DNA of 64,000 bases from Clostridiales bacterium. GTDB lineage: Bacteria; Bacillota; Clostridia; Christensenellales; Aristaeellaceae. Where the stretch lies: positions 124,001 through 188,000 of the forward strand of contig SVGM01000002.1 in NCBI GenBank assembly GCA_015056365.1, in the 5' to 3' direction. Positions 39,927 to 47,887 of this stretch are shown in pieces (the stretch's first letter is position 1; each line of letters begins with the position of its first letter). Under the pieces are notes generated by a model that worked only from the letters and a program-made list of their open reading frames with translations, did not search any database and was not told the origin of the DNA. The position numbers and the translations under genes were made by a program.

Positions 39927-40850
39927 ATGTTCAAAACCGTACTTCCCTACCTGCTGACCGGCATCGCCGTCGGCGGTCAGTACGCCCTGATCGCCATTGG
40001 CTACACCATGGTGTACGGCATCCTGCGCCTGATCAACTTCGCCCACGGCGACGTGTTCATGGTGTCTGGTATCCTGATGGTGTACATCACCGCCAGCGGT
40101 CTGCCGCTGTACATTTCCCTTCCGCTGGTATTGCTGCTCACCGCCGCCATTGGCTTCTTTATTGAGCGCGTCGCCTATAAGCCCCTGCGCACCGCGCCCC
40201 GTATGTCCATCATGATCTCTGCCATCGGTGTCAGCTACACGCTGCAGAATCTGGTGCTGTACATCACCGGCGGTCTGAATCAGTTCTATCCCAAGATCCC
40301 CTTCATTTCCGATTCCGTGTCCGTTTTTGGCGTCAACACCAAAATGGTCACCCTCATCACCCCCGTGCTGACCATCGTGCTGGTGATTGCGCTGGTTCTG
40401 CTCATCAACAAAACCAAGATCGGCATGGCCATGCGCGCCGTCAGCAAGGACTTTGAGACCTCCCAGCTGATGGGTATCAAGATCAACAACGTCATCTCCG
40501 TCACCTTCATCATCGGCTCCTTCCTGGCCGGTGTGGGTTCCGTCCTGTACTTTACCAACTACAACACCGTTATCCAGACCTCCGGCGCCATGCCCGGTCT
40601 GAAAGCTTTCGTTGCAGCCGTATTTGGCGGCATCGGTTCCATTCCCGGTGCTGTAATCGGCGCGTTCATTATCGGCATCTGCGAAAACCTGATCAAGGGT
40701 CTGGACATCATCCTGTTCAAGGCGGGCATCACCACCACCAGCTACGGTCTTGCCACCTTCTCCGATGCGTTCACGTTTGCACTGCTGATTATCATCCTGA
40801 TCGTCAAACCCACCGGCCTGTTCGGTGAGAAGATCACGGACAAGGTGTGA
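39927..40850 (+). CDS. livH: Branched-chain amino-acid ABC transporter permease LivH
   Basis: 307 residues, about eight membrane helices. Forms half of the channel. LivH hallmarks: GGQYALIAIGYTMVYGILRLINFAHGDVFM (given whole only in parts), RAVSKDFETSQLMGI in the cytosolic loop, and FGGIGSIPGAVIGAFIIGICENL. Start ATG 39927 has AGGAGG. It lies 93 bases after livK and 10 before livM. Confidence 0.94.
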   Translation: MFKTVLPYLLTGIAVGGQYALIAIGYTMVYGILRLINFAHGDVFMVSGILMVYITASGLPLYISLPLVLLLTAAIGFFIERVAYKPLRTAPRMSIMISAIGVSYTLQNLVLYITGGLNQFYPKIPFISDSVSVFGVNTKMVTLITPVLTIVLVIALVLLINKTKIGMAMRAVSKDFETSQLMGIKINNVISVTFIIGSFLAGVGSVLYFTNYNTVIQTSGAMPGLKAFVAAVFGGIGSIPGAVIGAFIIGICENLIKGLDIILFKAGITTTSYGLATFSDAFTFALLIIILIVKPTGLFGEKITDKV

Positions 40851-40860
40851 GGTGAGCAAC

Positions 40861-42291
40861 ATGATGAGAAATATGCAATCGGGTACCTATGCACAGCCTC
40901 AGGAAAAAACTGTGAAGCTGTCCACTGTGATCTCTGCCTTTATCATCCTTGCGGTGTATGCAGCGGTGTTCGTGGCTGAGCAGACCTTGCCCTCCACCTC
41001 CATCCTCTTCACCGTGCTCAAAAAAGGCGCCACCTATGCGCTGGTGGCGGTTTCCATGAACCTGCTTAACGGCTTTACCGGCCTGTTCAGCCTTGGTCAG
41101 GCTGGCTTTATGTTGATCGGCGCTTATGCCTACGGTATCCTGACCATCCCGGTGGAGCAGCGCGCCAATGTATACCAGTACTATAACGGCGGCATTGTGC
41201 AGTTTGCCCTGCCTGTGGTTCCTGCGCTGATCATTGCCGGTCTGGTAGCGGCAGCCTTCGCTTTCCTGATCGGTCTGCCGGTTCTGCGCCTCAAGAGCGA
41301 CTATCTGGCCATTGCCACCCTTGGTTTTGCCGAGATCATCCGTACCATTTTCCAGTGGGACAAGCTGGGCGTCCTGACCAACGGCTCCAACCTGCTCCGC
41401 GAATATCCCACCTTCTCCGACTTCAACATCCGGGGTGCAGATGGCGAAGTGACCCTGTACCTGTCCACGCTGGTGCCGTTCATCATTGCCGGTGTGTGCA
41501 TCGCGCTGATCGTGCTGCTGCTGCGCTCCAGCTACGGCCGCGCCTTCATGGCCATCCGTGACGACGAAATCGCCGCCGAAGCCATGGGTATCAACCTGGC
41601 CAAGCACAAGCAGATCGCTTTCTGCACCAGTTCCTTCTTTGCCGGCATTGGCGGCGCTATGCTGGCCATGTACCAGAACACCGTGCAGGCCAAAGCCTTC
41701 ACCTCTGCTATGACCTATGAGATTTTGCTCATCGTGGTCATCGGCGGTATCGGTTCCGTTACCGGCAGCTGCATCGGTTCCTTCCTGTTCGTGGCTTGTT
41801 CCGAGTGGTGGCTGCGCTTCCTGGATCAGAAGCAGATGATCGGCAACTTTGAAGTTCCCCTGCTGCGCAACGGTTTCCGTCTGGTGGTGTTCTCCATCAT
41901 CATCATGATCGTGGTACTGTTCTTCCGCCAAGGCATCATGGGCACCAAGGAACTGCCTGATCTGTTCAAGCCCAAAAAGGGCGGCGGAAAGAAGGCGGCC
42001 AAGCGCTCCGTGAAGGAAAAGGCTGAAGCCGCCAAGGAAGCCGTGAAGGCCGACAATCCCGACGCTGCTGAGGCGATTGAGGAAGCTGCACAAGATGCAG
42101 CACAGGCCATGACCGACGGAATCGCCAATGTGTGCGATGCTGTGCAGGCTGCTGCGCAAGAAGCCGCTGAACAAGCGCCCACTACCCTGCAGGAGAAGGC
42201 AGAAGCTGTCAAAGAAGAATTGAAGGCCGAGCTGGCCGGAGACATCCCCGCCGCCGCGGAGGCGGACGCTGAGGAAGGAGGCGAAGCCTGA
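40861..42291 (+). CDS. livM: Branched-chain amino-acid ABC transporter permease LivM with long Ala/Glu/Lys tail
   Basis: 476 residues, longer than usual for LivM. The channel part (about 1-365) has LLNGFTGLFSLGQAGFMLIG, LRLKSDYLAIATLGFAEIIR and IGGIGSVTGSCIGSFLF. From about residue 370 to the end runs a cytosolic tail of roughly 105 residues rich in Ala, Glu and Lys, starting KPKKGGGKKAAKRSVKEK, predicted helical and of low complexity. The tail is in frame and ends just at the livG start (TGATG overlap), so it is real coding sequence. Its role is unknown. Confidence 0.93.
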   Translation: MMRNMQSGTYAQPQEKTVKLSTVISAFIILAVYAAVFVAEQTLPSTSILFTVLKKGATYALVAVSMNLLNGFTGLFSLGQAGFMLIGAYAYGILTIPVEQRANVYQYYNGGIVQFALPVVPALIIAGLVAAAFAFLIGLPVLRLKSDYLAIATLGFAEIIRTIFQWDKLGVLTNGSNLLREYPTFSDFNIRGADGEVTLYLSTLVPFIIAGVCIALIVLLLRSSYGRAFMAIRDDEIAAEAMGINLAKHKQIAFCTSSFFAGIGGAMLAMYQNTVQAKAFTSAMTYEILLIVVIGGIGSVTGSCIGSFLFVACSEWWLRFLDQKQMIGNFEVPLLRNGFRLVVFSIIIMIVVLFFRQGIMGTKELPDLFKPKKGGGKKAAKRSVKEKAEAAKEAVKADNPDAAEAIEEAAQDAAQAMTDGIANVCDAVQAAAQEAAEQAPTTLQEKAEAVKEELKAELAGDIPAAAEADAEEGGEA

Positions 42292-43130
42292 TGCGTGAAA
42301 TCGTTATGCAAATGGACAACGTGACCATGCAGTTCGGCGGCGTTGTGGCCGTGGACAGCCTGAGCCTCGATATTTACAAGGACGAAATCGTCGCCCTGAT
42401 CGGCCCCAACGGTGCCGGTAAGACTACCGCCTTCAACGTGGCCACCGGCGTGTACGCCCCCACCAATGGCCGGGTGCTGCTGCGCGGCAAGATCATCGCT
42501 CAGGGTCACCCCACGGGCAAGATGCGCTCCATGTACGCCGGCACCCACATCGGCGAGTATGGCAAGCTCATCAGCCACACCCCTGACAAGATCTGCAAAA
42601 TGGGCATGGCCCGTACGTTCCAGAACATCCGCCTGTTCAAAAACATGACGGTGCTGGAGAACGTGCTGGTTGCCCGCCACATGCGCCTGAACGCAGGCTT
42701 TTTCCAGTCTGCACTGAATCTGAATCTGCACGAGGAACGCCGCCTGCGCCGTGAGTGTTCCGACCTTTTGGATATGCTGGGCCTCAGTGACCTGATGTAC
42801 GAAAACGCCGCCTCCCTGCCCTACGGCAAGCAGCGTTATCTGGAAATCGCCCGCGCGCTGGCCACCGATCCCCGACTGCTGCTTTTGGACGAGCCCGCCG
42901 CCGGTATGAACCCGCAGGAGACCGACGAGCTGAGCGACTTCATCCGCAAGATCAAGGAAGACTTCAAGCTGACAGTGTTCCTCATCGAGCACCATATGAA
43001 TCTGGTCATGGACATCAGCGACCGCATCTACGTGTTGGACTTCGGTAAGCTGATCGCCGAGGGTACACCCGAGGAAATCCAGAAGAATCCTGCGGTTATC
43101 GCCGCTTACCTGGGGGTGGAAGAAGAATGA
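42291..43130 (+). CDS. livG: Branched-chain amino-acid ABC transporter ATPase LivG
   Basis: 279 residues. Walker A GPNGAGKTT, Q-loop RTFQNIRLF, signature LPYGKQRYLEIARAL (LSGGQ variant normal for LivG), Walker B LLLLDEPAAGMN, and the switch His in LIEHHMN. There is a short family-typical insertion between the Walker A strand and the Q-loop (about 60-95). Start overlaps the livM stop by one base. Confidence 0.95.
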   Translation: MREIVMQMDNVTMQFGGVVAVDSLSLDIYKDEIVALIGPNGAGKTTAFNVATGVYAPTNGRVLLRGKIIAQGHPTGKMRSMYAGTHIGEYGKLISHTPDKICKMGMARTFQNIRLFKNMTVLENVLVARHMRLNAGFFQSALNLNLHEERRLRRECSDLLDMLGLSDLMYENAASLPYGKQRYLEIARALATDPRLLLLDEPAAGMNPQETDELSDFIRKIKEDFKLTVFLIEHHMNLVMDISDRIYVLDFGKLIAEGTPEEIQKNPAVIAAYLGVEEE

Positions 43131-43849
43131 GCATGCTGGAAGTAAGAGACCTGGTCGTCAGCTACGGCGGTATCGAAGCCCTCAAAGGCATCTCCTTTGA
43201 CGTGGAAGAAGGCAGCATCGTTACTCTCATCGGCGCAAACGGCGCCGGCAAATCCACCACCCTGCGTTCCATCACTGGCATCGTGCCCATCCAGAGCGGT
43301 TCCATCACCTTCCGCGGTGAGGACATCACCCGTATGGACACCCAGAAGATCGTCTCCAAAGGCATTGCCCTGGTACCGGAAGGCCGCCGTGTATTTGCCA
43401 ACCTGACGGTTCTGGAGAACCTGAAGATCGGTGCCTACCTGCGCAGCGACAAGGCCGGCATCGCCGAGGATATCGAGTATATCTACTCCCTGTTCCCCCG
43501 CCTGAAGGAGCGCAACTGGCAGTTGGCCGGCACCCTGTCCGGCGGCGAGCAGCAGATGCTGGCCGTAGGCCGTGCCATGATGACCCGCCCCAAGCTGATC
43601 ATGATGGACGAGCCCAGCCTTGGTCTGGCGCCCCTGGTGGTCAAGGACATCTTCTCCATCATCAAGACCCTGAAGGAAACCGGCATCACCGTACTGCTCA
43701 TCGAGCAGAACGCCAACGCCGCCCTGCATGCCGCCGATATCGGCTACGTCATGGAAACCGGCAACATCACCCTCACCGGCACAGGCGAGGAGCTGCTGGC
43801 CTCCAAGGACGTGCAGGAAGCCTATCTGGGCAAGAGCAACAAGGATTGA
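43127..43849 (+). CDS. livF: Branched-chain amino-acid ABC transporter ATPase LivF
   Basis: 240 residues. Walker A GANGAGKST, Q-loop region LVPEGRRVFANLTV, signature LSGGEQQMLAVGRAMM, Walker B LIMMDEPSLGLAP and switch LLIEQNAN. It overlaps livG by four bases (ATGA). Last gene of the operon; a terminator follows after a repeat element. Confidence 0.95.
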   Translation: MSMLEVRDLVVSYGGIEALKGISFDVEEGSIVTLIGANGAGKSTTLRSITGIVPIQSGSITFRGEDITRMDTQKIVSKGIALVPEGRRVFANLTVLENLKIGAYLRSDKAGIAEDIEYIYSLFPRLKERNWQLAGTLSGGEQQMLAVGRAMMTRPKLIMMDEPSLGLAPLVVKDIFSIIKTLKETGITVLLIEQNANAALHAADIGYVMETGNITLTGTGEELLASKDVQEAYLGKSNKD

Positions 43850-43885
43850 TCGGAACGAAGGAGCCGGGACACTGCACCGGACCTT

Positions 43886-43938
43886 GCCAAGGGCTCTGCC
43901 CTTGGATCCCGCCAAAGAGGCTGAGCTCCTTTGGAATC
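43886..43938. repeat. Intergenic palindromes (REP-like)
   Basis: CCAAGGGC-TCT-GCCCTTGG followed by ATCCCGC, identical over 27 bases to the element near 2318-2344, then CCAAAG...CTTTGG and AATCCCG. Confidence 0.7.
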
Positions 43939-43941
43939 CCG

Positions 43942-43979
43942 CTCCCTGCACCCATTTACAGGTGCAGGGAGTGTTTTTA
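43942..43979 (+). terminator. Terminator of the liv operon
   Basis: A perfect 11-bp stem CTCCCTGCACC / GGTGCAGGGAG with an 8-base loop and TGTTTTTAT after it. Confidence 0.92.
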
Positions 43980-43985
43980 TGTAAC

Positions 43986-44026
43986 AAAAAATACCGCATG
44001 AACAAAGCATCATGCGGTATTTTTCA
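43986..44026. terminator. Bidirectional terminator
   Basis: ATACCGCATGA / TCATGCGGTAT 11-bp stem, A-run on the left and T-run on the right. It serves the acetyltransferase gene on the minus strand. Confidence 0.88.
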
Positions 44027-44055
44027 TTTTGTGAATACTACCTACTTTTATCGCT

Positions 44056-44616
44056 TCAGCTTTCCCAGTCCTCCCGAAGTAACCCGTAGATGGCATAATC
44101 GCAATACACCGATACCATCTTGCCCTGCCGAACGATGCCTTCCTTCACGAAGCCGCACTTCTCCAGCACCCGCAGGGATCCGGTATTGCGCACATCGGCG
44201 GTGGCCTGAAGCCGCTGCAGTTCGGTTTTTCCAAAGACAAAATCAACCGCCTGCCGGAGGGCTTCGGTGGCGATGCCGCGTTTCCAGAAGGCCGGATGGA
44301 GGCGGTATCCCACATACGCCATGCGCTGGTTTTGTACGTCGAAAATCTCCAGCATGCCGATCGCCTTTCCGGTCTCCTTCCATACGACGCCCCATTTGAA
44401 ATCCTGGCTGGGCTTGCGCTTCACCCAAGGACGCGCGTCGAAAAACAGCAGTTCCGGCTCCTTTTCATTCTTGCTGGCCTTACGTCCCCAGTAGGTGTAG
44501 ATCTCGTCCAGCCCCAGCCATTCTTTCAGGTCGGACGCATCCTCTGGCACAAGCGGGCGCAGGATCAGTCGTTCCGTTTCAAGCGTGGGCTTGTCCAGTT
44601 CGTAGTCTTTCAGCAT
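44056..44616 (-). CDS. GNAT acetyltransferase (RimJ/RimL-like)
   Basis: 186 residues. Starts with the typical TLETERLILRPLVPEDASDLKEWL, then the CoA site LHPAFWKRGIATEALRQAVDFVF and the C-terminal NTGSLRVLEKCGFVKEGIVR. The substrate is unknown. Start ATG 44616 has AAGGAGA; it lies 74 bases after the DUF2441-like gene on the same strand. Confidence 0.88.
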   Translation of the reverse strand: MLKDYELDKPTLETERLILRPLVPEDASDLKEWLGLDEIYTYWGRKASKNEKEPELLFFDARPWVKRKPSQDFKWGVVWKETGKAIGMLEIFDVQNQRMAYVGYRLHPAFWKRGIATEALRQAVDFVFGKTELQRLQATADVRNTGSLRVLEKCGFVKEGIVRQGKMVSVYCDYAIYGLLREDWES

Positions 44617-44690
44617 AAGGGGTCTCCTTTTGTACAATCGGGCGTAGTCTGCCTGGGCAGCGCTGCCGGACGCCTGCTGTCGATGCAGCC

Positions 44691-45248
44691 TCAGCCGTTT
44701 TCGCTGCAGCCCGATTCCTCGTGGAGGATCTCCACCACTTCAATGCGGCCATCCACCAGCGTTTCCCAAATAGGCCGTTCACCGTCTGGATCCTCGCCTA
44801 CGCGCCAGTACCGCTCTGCCAGCGAGCGGTTGAGCGTCTGATCGGGCGTACCATCAAAGCACAGGTTGGCGTTGCCGGTAAAGCTGCGGCCATCTACCCG
44901 CAGACGAACGATCTGCAACGTGGGTCTGCCCCAGTCCTTGAACCACTGGAACCAGCATTTCGCGTTCTCCAGCGTGCGGGAGGTGTACAGGCTGTGCAGG
45001 CGGGAGGGATACTGGGGAAATTGTTCCCGGCGCACTTCTTCCATCGCCAGTTCCCGAAGCGCAACATCGGTATGATGCTCCAGCGTGACGCCTGCGTATC
45101 GCTGGGGTTCGGCCAGGATTTCTTCCGTCAGGCTCTTTTTGTCCATTACCCGCTGATATACGCCGGTGGAAAAGGTCTCATCCATCTGGATGATCTGCCC
45201 CAGCTCCATCCTGCGGCCGGTGACCACATGAAAAACCTCCAAAGCCAT
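44691..45248 (-). CDS. DUF2441-like protein
   Basis: 185 residues. The N-terminus FHVVTGRRMELGQIIQMDE and STGVYQRVMDKK recall DUF2441 proteins of Firmicutes, whose role is unknown; the match is from memory and not certain. The remainder has a RLHSLYTSRTLENAKCWFQW motif and an acidic end. No membrane helix. GGAGG precedes ATG 45248. Confidence 0.6.
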   Translation of the reverse strand: MALEVFHVVTGRRMELGQIIQMDETFSTGVYQRVMDKKSLTEEILAEPQRYAGVTLEHHTDVALRELAMEEVRREQFPQYPSRLHSLYTSRTLENAKCWFQWFKDWGRPTLQIVRLRVDGRSFTGNANLCFDGTPDQTLNRSLAERYWRVGEDPDGERPIWETLVDGRIEVVEILHEESGCSENG

Positions 45249-45272
45249 GGTATTTCCTCCTTCTCCTACGAC

Positions 45273-45304
45273 AACCGCCGCCACAGTTGTGAGGCGGCGG
45301 TCGA
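45273..45304. other. GC-rich stem-loop
   Basis: CGACAACCGCCGCC / GGCGGCGGTCG around a 9- to 10-base loop, between the YczE-like gene and the DUF2441-like gene. There is no T-run, so termination is uncertain. Confidence 0.4.
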
Positions 45305-45367
45305 TGCTCATTGATGATCCAGCATGGTACAACCTGACGCAAGATCGTTTCCGTCGTCAGACAATAC

Positions 45368-46012
45368 TTATGCTTTCTTTTTTGCCAGAAGCGGTCTGGC
45401 GACTGTGCGGTTGAAGAACTCGATCAGCGGCCCCATAAAGAAGGCGGTGATGATGGTGCCCACACCGGCGATGGTGGGAATAGCGCCCCACTGGCCGCCT
45501 GCGATCAGGAAGGTGGCAACGCCAGCCACGACGCAGATCACGTCCGTGATGATGCGGCAATACTGGAACTTGGCCACCTTCCACTTACCGGCCATGGCAA
45601 TGGCGATGGCATCATAAGTGGACACGCCCAGATCGGCGGTCATATACAGGGCCGAACCGAAGCAGATCACCACGATGCCCACCAGCAGGCACGCACCGCG
45701 CACCACCATGGAGGGATCCACGATAACCGTCTGCAGCAGCTGGTAGGTGAAGTCCGTGATATAGCCCAGCAGGAACAGGTTGATGAAGGTGGCGATACCG
45801 ATCTTGGTGCGATCCACAATCAGGCTGAACAGAAGCAGCAGCAAGTTAACGATCACATACAACGTACCAAAATCAATAGGAATCAGCTTGTCAAGACCGC
45901 TCATCAAAGACTGGAAGGGGTCCACGCCCAGCGCCGCGATTTTGAACACGCCCACACTGATGGCGCAGATGATCACACCGCACAGGGACATCAGAATTCT
46001 TCTGGCTTTCAT
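45368..46012 (-). CDS. YczE/YyaS/YitT-family membrane protein
   Basis: 214 residues with five or six membrane helices. The family pattern is clear: FKIAALGVDPFQSLMSGLD and, in the second half, YMTADLGVSTYDAIAIAMAG, a twofold repeated motif (ALGVDPF / DLGVSTYD). The substrate is unknown. ATG 46012 has AAAGGAGAA. It has its own strong promoter. Confidence 0.85.
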   Translation of the reverse strand: MKARRILMSLCGVIICAISVGVFKIAALGVDPFQSLMSGLDKLIPIDFGTLYVIVNLLLLLFSLIVDRTKIGIATFINLFLLGYITDFTYQLLQTVIVDPSMVVRGACLLVGIVVICFGSALYMTADLGVSTYDAIAIAMAGKWKVAKFQYCRIITDVICVVAGVATFLIAGGQWGAIPTIAGVGTIITAFFMGPLIEFFNRTVARPLLAKKKA

Positions 46013-46056
46013 TATAGGTTCTCCTTTGCATTGCAAGTGATAGCACAACGCCGTCG

Positions 46057-46085
46057 ATTATAGCATTGAACAGAAAAGAATACAA
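46057..46085 (-). promoter_or_regulatory. Promoter of the YczE-like gene
   Basis: On the minus strand, TTGTAT (46080-46085), 17 bases, TATAAT (46057-46062), with TGC before the -10 box. Confidence 0.8.
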
Positions 46086-46158
46086 TCGAAACCGTCCGAA
46101 AATGACAAATTTTGTTTGGCCTTCTTCTCAGCGACGCTGAATGCCTTGCGCAGCTTCA

Positions 46159-47874
46159 TCATTCCATGCTGCCGCCCTTCATGGGCGATCCGGCGCGGTC
46201 GCTGAACCATTTCAGCACCCCGTGATGGTAACGGCTGGGGCGCTTGTGCCACTGTGCCCTGCGCACCGCGAGAATCTGCTCCATCTCCTGCGGGGTTTTG
46301 CGTTCCCCCTGCACCCCCACGATCTCCAGCCGGCGCGCAGGAATATCGATGAGGATCAGGTCATCTTCCTCCACCAAAGCAATGGGGCCGCCTTCCGCAG
46401 CCTCCGGGGACACATGCCCGATGGAGGGGCCGGTGGAAGCGCCTGAGAAACGTCCGTCGGTGATCAATGCGATGCTTCGTCCCAGCTGAGGATCGGAAGA
46501 AATGGCCTCTGAGGTATAGAACATTTCCGGCATACCCGATCCCTTGGGGCCTTCATAGCGGATGAACACCGCGTCCCCCGCCTGGATGTCATGGCGCAGC
46601 ACCGCATTGAGCGCGTCCTCCTCGCAATCGAAAGGACGGGCGCGGAGCACCGCGGTAAACATCTCCTTGGGACAGGCGGTGTGCTTGATCACTGCACCGT
46701 CGGGAGCCAGATTTCCCTTGAGGATGGCAATGGCGCCATCCTTTCCCAACGCGTCGCCGTAGGGGCGAATCACGTCCTGCCAACTGAGGCCCAGGCGGCG
46801 GCAGGTTTCGTCGCTGCGGTCATAGAAGCCGCTGCGCTTCAAGTCTTCCAGGTTTTCACCCAGCGTTTTGCCGGTAACGGTCATCACATCCAGATGCAGC
46901 ACGTGCTTGATTTGTTCCATCACCCGAGGCACGCCGCCGGCATAGGTGAAATACTGCGCAGGCCACCGCCCGGCAGGACGGATATCCAGCAGATAATGCG
47001 CGCCGCGGTGGAGCCGGTCAAACATCTCCGCATCCAACTCAATGCCGAATTCTCTGGCGATGGCGGGAATATGCAGCAGGCTGTTGGTGGAGCCGGAGAT
47101 GGCAGCATGCACCATCACGGCATTCTCGAACGATTCCGGGGTCACGATGTCTCTGGGGCGCAGGTTCATGGCTGCCAGCGTCATCACCTGCCTGCCGGCG
47201 CGCACAGCCGCATCCCTGAGGGCTTCGCTGGTGGCGGGCAGCAGCGCTGTGCCGGGAAGCATCAGCCCCAATGCCTCGCCCATGACCTGCATGGTGGACG
47301 CCGTGCCCATAAACGAGCAGGCGCCGCAGCTGGGACAGGCGTGCTGCTTGTACCATTGCAGCTTTTCTTCGGTGATCTCGCCCCGGGCACATTGAGCAGC
47401 ATAGATGCCGATCTGCTCCAGGGTCAGCAGGTCAGGACCAGCGTCCATCACGCCGCCGGTGACCAGGATGGACGGCATATTCACCCGTCCAATGCCCATC
47501 AGATGGGCAGGCACGGCCTTATCGCAGCTGGAAATGAACACACCGCCGTCAAAGGGCGTCGCACCGGCATGCAGTTCGATCATTCCGGCGATCATGTCCC
47601 GGCTGACAAGGGAGTAATTCATGCCGTCATGCCCCTGAGCCATGCCATCGCAGATATCCGTGGCGAAATACCGGGCAGCTTTGCCGCCAGCCTGGGCCAC
47701 GGTACGGACCACATCTTCCACCAGTTCCAGCAGATGGGCGCTGCCGGGGTGGCTGTCGCCAAAGGTGCTTTCCACCATGATCTGCGGCTTGCTCAGATCT
47801 TCCTCCGTCCAGCCCATGCCCATGCGAAGGGGATCCTGTTCCGGCGCAATGGCGCGAATTTGCTGACTGATCAT
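46159..47874 (-). CDS. IlvD/Edd-family dehydratase, probably sugar-acid dehydratase
   Basis: 571 residues. Iron-sulfur dehydratase with the three cluster cysteines Cys75 (DICDGMAQGHDGMNYSL), Cys117 (SSCDKAVPAH) and Cys186 (PSCGACSFMGTAST), and the C-terminal SGASTGPSIGHVSPEAAEGGP. In this family the same fold dehydrates either dihydroxy acids (branched-chain amino-acid synthesis) or aldonic acids such as xylonate and arabinonate. It sits 13 bases after a GH3 glycosidase and downstream of a GH120 xylosidase, so a sugar acid is the likelier substrate (inference). Confidence 0.85.
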   Translation of the reverse strand: MISQQIRAIAPEQDPLRMGMGWTEEDLSKPQIMVESTFGDSHPGSAHLLELVEDVVRTVAQAGGKAARYFATDICDGMAQGHDGMNYSLVSRDMIAGMIELHAGATPFDGGVFISSCDKAVPAHLMGIGRVNMPSILVTGGVMDAGPDLLTLEQIGIYAAQCARGEITEEKLQWYKQHACPSCGACSFMGTASTMQVMGEALGLMLPGTALLPATSEALRDAAVRAGRQVMTLAAMNLRPRDIVTPESFENAVMVHAAISGSTNSLLHIPAIAREFGIELDAEMFDRLHRGAHYLLDIRPAGRWPAQYFTYAGGVPRVMEQIKHVLHLDVMTVTGKTLGENLEDLKRSGFYDRSDETCRRLGLSWQDVIRPYGDALGKDGAIAILKGNLAPDGAVIKHTACPKEMFTAVLRARPFDCEEDALNAVLRHDIQAGDAVFIRYEGPKGSGMPEMFYTSEAISSDPQLGRSIALITDGRFSGASTGPSIGHVSPEAAEGGPIALVEEDDLILIDIPARRLEIVGVQGERKTPQEMEQILAVRRAQWHKRPSRYHHGVLKWFSDRAGSPMKGGSME

Positions 47875-47887
47875 GGCTGTATCCCCC

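Noticed and set aside
46159..47874. Naming the dehydratase ilvD for valine and isoleucine synthesis.
   Set aside because: Family motifs alone do not separate dihydroxy-acid from sugar-acid dehydratases, and the operon contains two glycosidases and no ilv genes.
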